From the NCBI GenBank assembly GCA_020853025.1, contig JADYZP010000039.1, positions 168,284 to 232,283 of the forward strand: a DNA stretch of 64,000 nt, in the 5' to 3' direction. The DNA comes from Burkholderiales bacterium. Its GTDB lineage: Bacteria > Pseudomonadota > Gammaproteobacteria > Burkholderiales > Casimicrobiaceae. The translations under genes were made by a program, and so were the position numbers. Position 1 is the first letter of the stretch; each line of letters starts with the position of its first letter. The notes beneath the pieces were generated by a model. The model saw nothing but the letters and a program-made list of their open reading frames with translations, was not told the DNA's origin and ran no database searches. Below are positions 8,848 to 17,710 of the stretch, piece by piece.

Positions 8848-10101
8848 CTAGCGTTTTCGGTGCGTCGCGGGTCGCGGCAGCACCTGCCTCAATATCTGCT
8901 CGCAGATGGCGGGCGACATGTAGCGTGGCACCGGGTAGCTGGTGTCGGCCTCCCAGCAGGCGGCGCGGGCGAGTGCGGGAATGTCGGCCGGCTGCAGCGC
9001 GTCGAGATGCCGCGGGATACCGAGGTCGCGGTTGAGCGCCACCACCGAGTCGATGAATTTCTTCGCCAGCGTGGCCGGCCGCTCACCTGCACGACCAAGC
9101 CCGGCGCGGACCGCGAGCAGCGCGAGGCGTCGAGTGACCGCGGGCGCCAGAAATGCCAATACGTGCGGCAGCATGATCGCGTTGGCGAGCCCGTGCGGTG
9201 TATGGTAGCGGCCGCCCAGCTGGTGCGCGATGGCGTGGACGTAGCCAACGTTGGCGCGCGTAAAGGCGAGTCCGGCGTAGGTCGCGGCCAGCGCCATCTG
9301 CTCGCGCGCGGCGAGGTTCCGGCCATTGCGGTACGCGGTGCGCAGGTTGCCGTAGATCAAGCCGACCGCGGCGAGCGCCATCCGATCCGATTGCTCGGTC
9401 GCCCAATGCCCGACAAAGGCCTCGACGGCGTGCGTCAGTGCGTCCATGCCGGTGGCTGCGGTCACGTGGCGCGGCAGGCCGATCATCAGCGTCGGATCGA
9501 GTGCCGCCATCGCCGGCACCAGGCGCGTGTCGGCAATCACCAGCTTGCGGTTCGTCTGCGGGTCCGACACCACCGCCGCGACCGTCACCTCGGAACCGGT
9601 TCCGGCGGTGGTCGGCACCGCGTAGATCGGTACCGGCGCACGCCGGCCCTTGAAATAGCCGACCAGCTTGCGCGGATGCTTGCTGTTGGCCACCGCCAGC
9701 GCAATCGTCTTCGCAGCGTCCATCGGAGAGCCACCGCCGAAGGCGACGATCGCGTCGCAGCCGTGCTTGTCGTAGAACGCGATGCCCTGCTCGATGATCG
9801 GAATCGGCGCATCCGCCGTGACCGCATCGAACGTCACGTGCGCGACGCCGCCTTCGTCCAACGCGCCGAGCAGCGCCTTCGGCAGATCCTTCTCGGCAAT
9901 AACACGGTCGGTCACGATGAGGATCTTCCGGTGGCCGAAGCCGGCGAGCGCCTGTCCCAGCCGCCGGCTCGACCCCGGACCGACCAGCAGTATCGGCTGC
10001 GGAATCGGCAGCAGCGCGGTCACCACGCCTGCTGCCCGCATTGCCGCCGACAGTCCGACCGAACGCACGACGTCGCTGACCACACCCGGCATCTCGATCA
10101 T
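8848..10101 (-). CDS. Iron-containing alcohol dehydrogenase
   Basis: Cytoplasmic NAD(P)-dependent group III alcohol dehydrogenase interconverting an alcohol and an aldehyde. The nucleotide motif AFGGGSPMDAAK lies near residue 120, and the metal ligands fall in GMDALTHAVEAF and HAIAHQLGGRYHTPHG. I start it at ATG 10101 (MIEMPG), giving 417 residues; the longer track start would add 31 residues unlike the family. The gene is divergent from the acyl-ACP-reductase-like gene. A fatty-aldehyde substrate is possible from context but not shown by sequence. Confidence 0.9.
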   Translation of the reverse strand: MIEMPGVVSDVVRSVGLSAAMRAAGVVTALLPIPQPILLVGPGSSRRLGQALAGFGHRKILIVTDRVIAEKDLPKALLGALDEGGVAHVTFDAVTADAPIPIIEQGIAFYDKHGCDAIVAFGGGSPMDAAKTIALAVANSKHPRKLVGYFKGRRAPVPIYAVPTTAGTGSEVTVAAVVSDPQTNRKLVIADTRLVPAMAALDPTLMIGLPRHVTAATGMDALTHAVEAFVGHWATEQSDRMALAAVGLIYGNLRTAYRNGRNLAAREQMALAATYAGLAFTRANVGYVHAIAHQLGGRYHTPHGLANAIMLPHVLAFLAPAVTRRLALLAVRAGLGRAGERPATLAKKFIDSVVALNRDLGIPRHLDALQPADIPALARAACWEADTSYPVPRYMSPAICEQILRQVLPRPATHRKR

Positions 10102-10274
10102 CTCTTTGCCCTTTTCATGTTGTCCGAAGCGCAAGCTTGCACCAAACGGCAGCGGCGGACGAGTGGCGCGAGCGTGTTTGTCGACCAGGGTCAAACTTCC
10201 GTGGCTCGGGCGACGACCACGTGGCCGTACAATTTGACTGACCGACGGGCGGCGCCGGTAGCTTGGGGGGTGGT

Positions 10275-12464
10275 ATGAAAAAAGTGGTCGATGTCAGTCT
10301 TGGTGCAAGCGATCAGGATTTCGAGTTCAACGCTGACGTCCTCGGGCAGCGGTTCCGTATTCGGCGCATCGGTACCGACGGCAGCACCGAACGAGCGCTC
10401 GAGCTGCTGGCCGACTGGGAGCGCCGCGCGAACGCTATCGGCCTCGGCGTCGTGAAGGACAGCTATACGGTCGGATCGCGGCGCTATGTCGAAAAGGACA
10501 GCACGCGCCTGAAGAGCGCGGTGACGCGCGTGCCGGTGACCACCGGCGGCCGGATGGGCGACATCCTGCAGGAGTGGGCGCTGCGCGGCGTGCAGTCCAA
10601 GCTCGGCGACTACTTCAACAACGCCCGCGTCCTGTTCTTTTCCGGAACGACCAACTACAAGCTGGCGCTGGCGATGTCGGAGTACACGCAGAACCTGCAG
10701 TTCGCCGATCCGCTGCTGCAGCTCGGCGTACCGAAGCTGCTCTCCTCGCTCGACGTGCTGGAGCTCTACGCCAGCGGCGCGCACCACGTGCTGGACTGGA
10801 CGCCGGCGGAGCTGATGGCGTCGGCGCCGGTGCGCGAATGGACGCGGTTCGTGCTCCGCCGCGCGATGAAGGACGCGACGGTGATCGTGGCGCCGGTGCA
10901 CGAGTTGGACCGCTTCGGCACCGCCGAGCTCGCCGGCAAGACGATCCTCACGTCGACGGTCAACGACCGGCGCGCAGCACAGTTCGCGAAGAAGAAAGTC
11001 GCGATGGTCATCGACGGTGCGCCGCAGATGTTCGGTCACGTGCTGAGTCCGAGCCTGCTCGACGCGATGATCATCGCCGCCTCCGAAAAGGACCCCGACG
11101 ATCTGCTCGAAGACGACTACCTCGAGATCATCACCCGCCTTGGGCTCGAACCGCGCATCGTCTATCCGGGCGGGTTCAAGCGTGTCAACCGCTTCGCCTT
11201 CGTCATTCATCCGCTGTCGCAGGAGTACTTCAAGAACATCAAGCCCATCGAGCTCCTGTCGCACGTTTCGCCACCGGTGTTCATGAACACGCTGGAAAAG
11301 GCGATGGCGTATGCGCCTCCGTTCGTCTATTCGAAAGTGACGGGCATCCGCTCGCCCACCGGGGTGGAAACCGAGGGATGGCTGATTTCCGTCGGCGGCA
11401 CGCCTCGGGAGATCATGAACCACGCACCCGAGTTCACCTACCGCCGGCTGCTGGATGCCGCTCGGATCGCGAGGAGTCTGGGCGCGCAGATCATGGGTCT
11501 CGGCGCATTTACCAAGGTGGTCGGCGATGCGGGACTCACCGTCGCCCGGCGCGCGCCGCTGCCGATCACCACCGGCAACAGCTACAGCGCGTCGGGCGCG
11601 CTCTGGGCCGCGCACGATGCCGTGCTGCGGCTGGGCCTGGTGCCGGTGCCGAAGCGTGGACAGCGCGTGCAGTTCAAGGCGATGGTCGTGGGGGCAACCG
11701 GCGCCATCGGCTCGGTGTGCGCTCGGTTGCTGGCGATGGTCGCCGAAGAGACGTACCTGGTGTCGCCGGAAACGGCCAAGCTGCTGGCACTCAAGCAGTC
11801 GATCCTCAAGGAAACGCCGGACGCCAAGCTCTTCCTGTCGTCGCGCGCCAACCGCGACATCGCCGGCATGGACATGATCGTGACTGCGACTTCCGGTGCC
11901 GGCAAGAAGATCCTCGACATCATGAAAGTGAAGCCGGGGTGCGTGATCACCGACGTGGCGCGACCGCTCGACTTGCCGCCCGAAGAGGTGGCCAAGCGTC
12001 CCGACGTCCTGGTGATTGAATCCGGCGAGATCCAGCTGCCGGGCAACGTGGAGATGAAGAACATCGGCCTGCCCAAGGGTGTTGCCTATGCGTGCCTGGC
12101 TGAGACCATCGTGCTCGCGCTGGAAGGGCGTTTCGAGAACTACACGGTAGGCCGCAGCATCGAATGGGAGAAGGTGCGTGAGATCTACCGCCTCGGACGC
12201 AAGCACGGCATGAGGCTCGCTGCGATTTCCGGGGTCAACGGACCGTTTTCCGATGCGGACATAAGGCGCGTGCGCCGCCTGGCGCTCGCAGCACGCGCGA
12301 AGACGGATCGCGATGCCGCGAAGCCTGGTCGTCCCCCCGCGAAGCCTGGTCGTCCCTCGGCGAAGCCTGGGCGTCCCTCGGCGAAGCCTGGTCGTCCCAC
12401 CGCAAAGTCGAGCCGCACCGGAACCACGCCCCGACGCACGAAGGGAGGCGCCGCCGGGCGATGA
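10275..12464 (+). CDS. Acyl-ACP-reductase-like dehydrogenase with C-terminal AKPGRP repeats
   Basis: Two-part cytoplasmic protein. From about residue 390 onward it resembles long-chain acyl-ACP reductase and related dehydrogenases: GLGAFTKVVGDAG, then TTGNSYSA, then the nucleotide motif VVGATGAIGSVCARLLA near residue 475. The N-terminal 370 residues are conserved-looking (for instance VPVTTGGRMGDIL and KVAMVIDGAPQMF) but unknown to me. The C-terminus ends in four seven-residue AKPGRP(P/S/T) units and a basic tail. ATG 10275 follows a G-rich ribosome-binding site and is preferred to TTG 10263. Its stop overlaps the next gene by four bases (ATGA). A fatty-aldehyde-forming role is inference only. 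Confidence 0.6.
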   Translation: MKKVVDVSLGASDQDFEFNADVLGQRFRIRRIGTDGSTERALELLADWERRANAIGLGVVKDSYTVGSRRYVEKDSTRLKSAVTRVPVTTGGRMGDILQEWALRGVQSKLGDYFNNARVLFFSGTTNYKLALAMSEYTQNLQFADPLLQLGVPKLLSSLDVLELYASGAHHVLDWTPAELMASAPVREWTRFVLRRAMKDATVIVAPVHELDRFGTAELAGKTILTSTVNDRRAAQFAKKKVAMVIDGAPQMFGHVLSPSLLDAMIIAASEKDPDDLLEDDYLEIITRLGLEPRIVYPGGFKRVNRFAFVIHPLSQEYFKNIKPIELLSHVSPPVFMNTLEKAMAYAPPFVYSKVTGIRSPTGVETEGWLISVGGTPREIMNHAPEFTYRRLLDAARIARSLGAQIMGLGAFTKVVGDAGLTVARRAPLPITTGNSYSASGALWAAHDAVLRLGLVPVPKRGQRVQFKAMVVGATGAIGSVCARLLAMVAEETYLVSPETAKLLALKQSILKETPDAKLFLSSRANRDIAGMDMIVTATSGAGKKILDIMKVKPGCVITDVARPLDLPPEEVAKRPDVLVIESGEIQLPGNVEMKNIGLPKGVAYACLAETIVLALEGRFENYTVGRSIEWEKVREIYRLGRKHGMRLAAISGVNGPFSDADIRRVRRLALAARAKTDRDAAKPGRPPAKPGRPSAKPGRPSAKPGRPTAKSSRTGTTPRRTKGGAAGR
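12318..12401 (+). repeat. Four 21-bp tandem repeats encoding AKPGRP(P/S/T)
   Basis: Four in-frame 21-base units based on GCGAAGCCTGGTCGTCCC occupy the 3' end of the acyl-ACP-reductase-like gene. They encode a Lys/Arg/Pro-rich tail that could bind nucleic acid or acidic lipid, or be a neutral expansion. Units differ at only a few bases, so the expansion looks recent. They are coding and contiguous, not a CRISPR array. Confidence 0.95.
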
Positions 12465-12925
12465 TGCCGCCCGTGCATCGCCTGATCCCGCCGCCGGTGG
12501 CGCTGCTGATCGCCGCCGCCGCCATGTGGGCGAGCGATCGGCTTCTGGATTCGGGTCGCGTCAACTTCGATTTGCAGGCGTTGCTGGCATTCGCACTGCT
12601 GGTCGCGGGTCTGGCGTCGATGAGCGCGGCCGTCGCCGCGATGGCGGCGGCGAAGACGACGATCAACCCGCTGCTGCCCTCGCGCGCGTCCAGGCTCGTC
12701 ACCGGCGGCGTGTTCCGCTTGTCGCGCAATCCGATCTACATCGGCGACGTGCTGGTGCTCGCCGCGCTTTGCGTGTGGCTGGGCCAGCCGGCCAATGCCG
12801 TCTGGCTGGCGCTGTTCGTCGGCTTCATCGACCGCTTTCAGATCCGGCCGGAGGAGGAGGCGCTAAGAACGTTGTTCGGTGCGCAGTACGTCGCGTACTG
12901 CGCGCGCGTCCGGCGCTGGCTTTGA
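12461..12925 (+). CDS. Isoprenylcysteine carboxyl methyltransferase-family membrane protein
   Basis: Integral membrane SAM-dependent methyltransferase of the ICMT/PEMT-like family; bacterial members have mostly unknown substrates. It has 154 residues with about four hydrophobic helices, then the family signature: GGVFRLSRNPIYIGD for SAM binding, and RPEEEALRTLFG...Y...VRRWL at the C-terminus. It is coupled to the preceding dehydrogenase by an ATGA overlap, so the two are one operon. A role in modifying a lipid is possible but unproven. Confidence 0.82.
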   Translation: MMPPVHRLIPPPVALLIAAAAMWASDRLLDSGRVNFDLQALLAFALLVAGLASMSAAVAAMAAAKTTINPLLPSRASRLVTGGVFRLSRNPIYIGDVLVLAALCVWLGQPANAVWLALFVGFIDRFQIRPEEEALRTLFGAQYVAYCARVRRWL

Positions 12926-12986
12926 GCGGGCCCTCGGCCCGAAGGGAGCGCATGGTCCGGCCGGGAACAGGGGTACCATTGCGGCG

Positions 12987-14882
12987 ATGACAGGCCAGGT
13001 TACTCGCCGCGATTTCCTGAACGGCATGGCGCTTGCCATCGCCGCGGGTGTTGCGCCGTCGCACCTCTTCGCAGCGCGGATGGGCGTCGCGCCGTACCCG
13101 CCGTCGCTGACGGGACTGCGCGGCAGCCAACCCGGTTCCTTCGAAGTCGCCCACGCGCTGCGCGACGGGCGCGGCTACGACATCGATCGCGTTGCCGCGC
13201 GAGAGAACGTCGACCTCGTCGTTGTCGGCGCAGGCATCTCCGGCCTTGCCGCGGCCTGGTTCTGGCGCCAGCGGCGTCCGAACGCGCGCATCCTGATCCT
13301 CGACAATCACGCCGACTTCGGTGGTCACGCGGTCCGCAACGAGTTCAACATCGGTGGCCGAATGCTGCTGGGCTACGGCGGCAGCGAGTCGCTGCAGTCG
13401 CCGGCCACGCTGTGGAGCGAAGAGGCGAAGGGATTGCTCGCCGCGCTCGCCGTCGACATCGCGCGCTTCGAAACGGCCTTCGACCAGAAGCTCTATCCGT
13501 CGCTCGGCCTGTCGCGCGGCGTTTTCTTCACGCGCGATGCCTTCGGCGTCGACCGGCTGGTCACCGGTGATCCGATGCGCATGGTCGCCGACGATATCCC
13601 GCCCGACCGGATGAACGCGCGCGCAGTCACCGACTTCATCGCCGATTTTCCGCTTTCGGCGGACGGCAAGGCGAAGCTCGTCTCGATCTACACGTCGACG
13701 CGTGATCCGCTGCCCGGATTGAGTGCCGACGACAAGCGCGCACTGCTGGAAAAAACCAGCTACCGCGACTGGCTGATCGGGCACTGGAGCCTGCCCGCTC
13801 CGGCGGCCGACGTCTTCTACGGCCGCACGCTCGACTTCTTCGCCGTTGGCACCGACGGCATCTCGGCCTCGGACGCCTTCGACTACGGCTATCCCGGCTT
13901 CGGCGGCATCGGGCTCGAGCGCGACGACGAGGCGAAGAAGGAGATGGAGGACCCGTACATCCACCATTTCCCCGACGGCAACGCGTCGATCGCGCGCCTG
14001 CTGGTGCGCAAGCTCGTACCCGGCGTCGCGCCCGGTTCGACGATGGACGACATCGTCACCGCGCGTTTCGATTACGGCAGGCTCGACGTCGAAGGTGCAG
14101 CGACGCGGCTGCGGACGGACAGCACGGTGGTCGCCGTTCGCAACCGCGACGGCGGCGTCGATCTTGGCTACGTGCGCGACGGCAAGCTCGAGCGCGTGCG
14201 TGCCGCGCACTGCGTGCTCGCCTGCTACAACATGATGATCCCGTACCTTACGAAGGAACTGGGAAAGGCGCAGCGCGAGGCGCTCGCGAGCAACGTCAAG
14301 GCGCCGCTGGTCTACGTCAAGGTCGCCGTTCGCAACTGGCGGCCGTGGGTCGAGCGCGGCGTCCACGAAATCGCCAACCCGATGGGTTTCTACTCGCGCC
14401 TGAAGCTCGACTATCCGGTAAGCCTGGGCGACTACCGCTTTCCGCGCTCACCCGACGAACCGATGGTGCTGCACCTGGTGCACGTGCCGACGCTGCGCCT
14501 GACCGGTGTCGACCTGCGCACGCGCCTGCGCGCCGCGCGTGCGCAACTCTACGCGATGCCCTTCGATACTTTCGAGGCCAGCGCGCGCGACGAACTGACG
14601 CGGATGCTGGGACCCGGTGGCTTCGACGCCGAGCGCGACATCGCCGCGATCACCGTCAACCGCTGGGGACACGGCTATTCGTACGCGGGATCGACACTCG
14701 ACGACGCGGAAGGCGACGACGAGCGGATTCCGGCGGCGGCACGCAAGCGCGTCGGCCGCATCGCGATCGCCAACGGCGACGCCGCGTGGGGTCCCTACGC
14801 GCACGCGGCGATCGACGAGGCGCACCGCGCGGTCGGGGAGCTCTCGGCAGCGCTCGCGAAGCCAGTCAAGGCGGCTCGCTGA
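12987..14882 (+). CDS. Tat-exported FAD-dependent oxidoreductase, spermidine dehydrogenase-like
   Basis: Periplasmic flavoprotein related to spermidine dehydrogenase and flavin amine oxidases. The N-terminus has a twin-arginine signal (TRRDFLNG followed by a hydrophobic stretch). The FAD dinucleotide motif VVGAGISGLAAAWFW lies near residue 80, followed by DNHADFGGHAVRNEF. ATG 12987 is chosen because it puts the Tat motif at residues 6-13; the longer track start would bury it. With 631 residues it fits the family. Electron acceptor and substrate are not evident; the 12-heme cytochrome is not adjacent. Confidence 0.78.
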   Translation: MTGQVTRRDFLNGMALAIAAGVAPSHLFAARMGVAPYPPSLTGLRGSQPGSFEVAHALRDGRGYDIDRVAARENVDLVVVGAGISGLAAAWFWRQRRPNARILILDNHADFGGHAVRNEFNIGGRMLLGYGGSESLQSPATLWSEEAKGLLAALAVDIARFETAFDQKLYPSLGLSRGVFFTRDAFGVDRLVTGDPMRMVADDIPPDRMNARAVTDFIADFPLSADGKAKLVSIYTSTRDPLPGLSADDKRALLEKTSYRDWLIGHWSLPAPAADVFYGRTLDFFAVGTDGISASDAFDYGYPGFGGIGLERDDEAKKEMEDPYIHHFPDGNASIARLLVRKLVPGVAPGSTMDDIVTARFDYGRLDVEGAATRLRTDSTVVAVRNRDGGVDLGYVRDGKLERVRAAHCVLACYNMMIPYLTKELGKAQREALASNVKAPLVYVKVAVRNWRPWVERGVHEIANPMGFYSRLKLDYPVSLGDYRFPRSPDEPMVLHLVHVPTLRLTGVDLRTRLRAARAQLYAMPFDTFEASARDELTRMLGPGGFDAERDIAAITVNRWGHGYSYAGSTLDDAEGDDERIPAAARKRVGRIAIANGDAAWGPYAHAAIDEAHRAVGELSAALAKPVKAAR

Positions 14883-14901
14883 CGAATCGCCGGCGCCCTC
14901 A

Positions 14902-15336
14902 TCAATGCGTGATCGCGACCAGCACGCTGCAATGCGCGTGTTCGATCAGCGCGGGTCCGGGGGCTCCCCGCCACCAGCGCGCCGCCCATCCCTCCAGGTG
15001 CTTGTGGCCGACGACGATCAGGTCGGCGTCGATCTCGCGCGCACGCTGGGTGATTTCCCTGACCGACTCGCCGACGACCACTTCGCCGCTCGCCTGGTAG
15101 CCGCCCTGCGCGAGCCGGCGCAGTCCCTCGTCGAGGATGTCCTGGTACTCGTTGCGCTGCCGCACCTCTTGCGTGCTGTCGAAGACCGTACCCTCGCCGA
15201 TGTAGGTGGTGGGCAGCGGCATGACGGCGATCAGAAACAACTCAGACTGGCTCCACTGCGCGATGTCCTGGCAGTCGAGCAATGCCTTTTGTCCGGTTTC
15301 GGAACCGTCGTAGGCCAACAGAATGCGCTTGTACAT
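14902..15336 (-). CDS. Universal stress protein (UspA family)
   Basis: Single-domain cytoplasmic Usp fold. MYKRILLAYDGSETGQKAL gives the first strand and loop, and VVGHKHLEGWAARWWRGAPG resembles the C-terminal ATP-binding loop (G-2X-G-9X-G-type) of nucleotide-binding members. ATG 15336 is used because GGAGG lies five bases before it; the track start adds five residues. It is convergent with the flavoprotein gene. A two-domain Usp relative is encoded at 39.9 kb. Confidence 0.88.
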   Translation of the reverse strand: MYKRILLAYDGSETGQKALLDCQDIAQWSQSELFLIAVMPLPTTYIGEGTVFDSTQEVRQRNEYQDILDEGLRRLAQGGYQASGEVVVGESVREITQRAREIDADLIVVGHKHLEGWAARWWRGAPGPALIEHAHCSVLVAITH

Positions 15337-15615
15337 CGCGTCCTCCAGCAATGGTCGACCCGACTGTTCGTGACAGCCGAATGGGCGGGACCTCGGTCAA
15401 GGCGGTGCCCGTGCGTATGGTCCGTCACGACGCAGACCGCGTAAAGAGGGCAAATCGCCGGTCGAGGCTTTGCCGATGGCAAGCTAATTGCAATTACCTG
15501 CAGCATGGTGGTGCTGGCGCGCCGGCGCGGGCGTTTCGGCGGGGTTGCGTCAGAATGCGCCCAACTTCTGTGCGTGTACCTGCACTGCCGGCAACGCCAG
15601 GTGTTGTCCTCAACA

Positions 15616-16776
15616 ATGCGTATCCGTAATTCCTTCTCGATGATCGAACCGACTTACCCCGCCGACGATTCGCAGCACGCTTCGGCGTCACCCGAGGGCG
15701 ACCAGCGCGATTCCGAACTGCGCTTCGTCCGTCGCGTGCATCGGATGCGGACGCTTGGACTGGGCCTGGGGTTCCTGTGCGTCTCATCGGTCCTGTGGCT
15801 GCACGGCGCATCGCCGTGGTGGTGGGCGCTTGTGGTCGTCAACGCGTTTGCCTGGCCGCATCTGGCGCTGTTGCTGGCGGCGCGGTCCAAACATCCGCAC
15901 ACGGCGGAATTGCGCAATCTGATGGTTGATTCCGCGATGGGCGGCGTCTGGGTTGCCGTCATGCACTTCAACTTGCTGCCGAGCGTGCTGGTGGTCACGA
16001 TGCTGGCGGTCGACAAGGTCAGCGTTGGCGGGGTGCCGTTGCTGGCGCGCACCTTCATGCTGCTCGCCGTCACCTGCGCGCTGGTTTCCGCAGCACTCGG
16101 ATTCCCGCTGGAGTTGTACACGCCGATGTCGGTGATCGTGGCGTGCCTGCCGCTGCTCGCGATCTACCCGGTGGCGGTCAGTGCCGCGACCTACGCGCTG
16201 GCGCGGAAGGTCGGGCAGCAGAATCGGAGTCTCGCCGAGATGGGTCGCACCGACAGCCTCACCGGCCTCGCGAATCGCCGGAAATGCCTGGAAGTCGTGC
16301 AGGCGGAGTATGCGCGGCACTCGCGAGCGGGTCGCCCGGCCACGCTGCTGATGCTCGACGTCGACCGCTTCAAGGACATCAACGACCGTTTCGGTCATCC
16401 GGCCGGCGACGAGGTGCTTTGCGGCGTGGCCGCGTGTCTGCGCCGGTGCTGTCGCAGCACCGACACGGCCGGCCGCTATGGCGGCGACGAGTTCCTGCTG
16501 GTGCTGCCAGAGACCGATCTCGCCGGAGCGCAGGGCGTCGCGGCGCGGATTCGCGCCGAGCTGGAGACGCTGGCGTTCCGGCGCGCTCCGGACCTGCGCA
16601 GCACCGTCAGCATCGGTGCTGCGCAGGCGCAGATCGGCGCCGGCGGCGTCGACGCCTGGGTCGCGCGTGCCGACGCGGCGATGTACCGCGCCAAGGGCGA
16701 GGGCCGCGACCGCTTCGCGGCTGCGGAATCGGCGGCGTCGCCGCCATCCGCGCGCACCGCCGGCGGTGACGGCTAG
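15616..16776 (+). CDS. MASE2-GGDEF diguanylate cyclase
   Basis: Inner-membrane enzyme making cyclic di-GMP. An N-terminal MASE2-type sensor region has about six hydrophobic helices (RRVHRMRTLGLGLGF onward), followed by a GGDEF domain with an intact active site RYGGDEF near residue 290 and the phrase DSLTGLANRR at its start. The region where an RXXD inhibitory site would sit shows no obvious motif. The start is uncertain: ATG 15616 has a weak AGGTG upstream, and ATG 15640 also fits. No cognate phosphodiesterase or effector is adjacent. Confidence 0.87.
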   Translation: MRIRNSFSMIEPTYPADDSQHASASPEGDQRDSELRFVRRVHRMRTLGLGLGFLCVSSVLWLHGASPWWWALVVVNAFAWPHLALLLAARSKHPHTAELRNLMVDSAMGGVWVAVMHFNLLPSVLVVTMLAVDKVSVGGVPLLARTFMLLAVTCALVSAALGFPLELYTPMSVIVACLPLLAIYPVAVSAATYALARKVGQQNRSLAEMGRTDSLTGLANRRKCLEVVQAEYARHSRAGRPATLLMLDVDRFKDINDRFGHPAGDEVLCGVAACLRRCCRSTDTAGRYGGDEFLLVLPETDLAGAQGVAARIRAELETLAFRRAPDLRSTVSIGAAQAQIGAGGVDAWVARADAAMYRAKGEGRDRFAAAESAASPPSARTAGGDG

Positions 16777-16838
16777 CGGGCGGGTCGGCCGTCAGTCCGG
16801 CGCGATACCTCGGCAAAGCCGGCGCGTCGCCCGCATCG

Positions 16839-16904
16839 CTAGCAATACAGCGACTGCAGCGTACGCAGCAGCGCATGCACCTTCGCATCGGCGAGGCGAG
16901 GTCG
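16839..16904 (-). pseudogene. C-terminal stub of an ArsR-type regulator
   Basis: On the minus strand, about 19 codons read RLADAKVHALLRTLQSLYC followed by a stop, which resembles the C-terminal helix of ArsR/SmtB repressors. No upstream part survives: only about 40 bases separate it from the AT-rich palindrome at 16948. I infer a former divergent repressor gene removed by deletion. The match is short, so a chance resemblance is possible. Confidence 0.4.
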
Positions 16905-16939
16905 ACTTTGATTCCGGTCATGGTCCGTGCATGCGATCC

Positions 16940-16967
16940 TTGCTTATATTATATCGAATGATATAAT
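16940..16967 (+). promoter_or_regulatory. Candidate promoter with overlapping operator palindrome
   Basis: A perfect inverted repeat ATTATATC-GAAT-GATATAAT (16948-16967) stands out as AT-rich in GC-rich DNA. Its right arm contains a perfect -10 box TATAAT (16962-16967); a weak -35 (TTGCTT, 16940-16945) lies 16 bases upstream. A repressor bound here would block transcription of the DUF2892/AhpD-like pair 50 bases downstream. The layout is typical of ArsR-type sulfide or metal-responsive operators. Confidence 0.6.
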
Positions 16968-17019
16968 GAACGGGTACGCACGTCATCTGTGCCGAATCGA
17001 TAGTCGAAGGGAGTAGTCG

Positions 17020-17214
17020 ATGAAAGCGAACGTCGGAAGTTTGGATCGGGGAATTCGCATCGTGCTGGGGCTGGCGCTGATCGCGGCCACGCTGACCGGA
17101 ACCATCGGCGCGTGGGGCTGGCTGGGCCTCATTCCGCTGGCCACCGGCGTGTTCCGCGTCTGTCCTGCGTACCTGCCGTTCGGGATCAAGACCTGCAAGA
17201 CGACCGGCCACTAA
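17020..17214 (+). CDS. Small DUF2892 (YgaP-type) membrane protein
   Basis: A 64-residue inner-membrane protein of the DUF2892/YgaP transmembrane family. The start MKANVGSLDRGIRIVLG and the PLATGVFRVCPAYLPFGIKTC ending are family hallmarks, with two hydrophobic helices between. A good ribosome-binding site (GGGAG) precedes ATG 17020. Relatives are often linked to sulfide or rhodanese chemistry under ArsR-type control, consistent with the palindrome upstream. It is followed by an AhpD-like gene after 35 bases. Confidence 0.85.
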   Translation: MKANVGSLDRGIRIVLGLALIAATLTGTIGAWGWLGLIPLATGVFRVCPAYLPFGIKTCKTTGH

Positions 17215-17249
17215 AGCCGGTACCAAAGACATCCATGGAGGCAGAAGCC

Positions 17250-17633
17250 GTGTCCGACACGCATCGACATTTTCACGACCTGACCCGGGCGGTCAACCAG
17301 AACCTCGGCTACCTGCGCTCGGAGTCGCCCGACCTCATGAAGGGTTTCGGCGACCTCGCCACGGTGGCGACGAAGGACGGCGTTCTCGACGCTAAGACCA
17401 AGGAGCTCATCGCCATGGCGCTCTCGGTTGCCGGCCGTTGCGATCCCTGCATCGGCTTCCACGCCAAGGCGCTGGTGCGACTGGGCGCGACCAAGCAGGA
17501 ACTCGCCGAAGCACTCGGCGTCGCCATCTACATGGGCGGCGGACCGTCGCTCATGTATTCGGCCAACGCGCTGGCGGCGATGGACGAGTTCACGGCGGCG
17601 ACCACTTCGTCCGCAACCATAGCCGCAGGCTGA
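17250..17633 (+). CDS. Carboxymuconolactone decarboxylase / AhpD-like protein
   Basis: Cytoplasmic alpha-helical protein of the CMD/AhpD-like family; many members are thiol-peroxidase partners. The redox signature CDPCIGFHAKAL (CXXC plus His) sits mid-protein, followed by GATKQELAEALGVAIYMGGGP. GTG 17250 is chosen because GGAGG lies eight bases upstream; ATG 17235 would place the Shine-Dalgarno inside the gene. It is downstream of the DUF2892 gene, probably in one operon. The two vicinal cysteines and context suggest reactive-sulfur or peroxide handling rather than aromatic catabolism. Confidence 0.83.
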   Translation: MSDTHRHFHDLTRAVNQNLGYLRSESPDLMKGFGDLATVATKDGVLDAKTKELIAMALSVAGRCDPCIGFHAKALVRLGATKQELAEALGVAIYMGGGPSLMYSANALAAMDEFTAATTSSATIAAG

Positions 17634-17710
17634 CACCGCGGCGGTCGCGTTGCCCAGTCCGAAATGTGTGTACGGCACCTCGTGAGGTTGCGCTGCTGCG
17701 CGCCGGGGCG

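Noticed and set aside
10191-12206. A 671-codon minus-strand ORF
   Set aside because: It is a GC-driven shadow of the acyl-ACP-reductase-like gene with no recognisable motif. The same holds for other long antisense frames, such as 18761-20824, 53243-54886 and 12825-14366.
12318-12401. Short direct repeats as a CRISPR array
   Set aside because: The 21-base units are contiguous, in frame, without spacers and encode AKPGRP repeats at the end of a protein.
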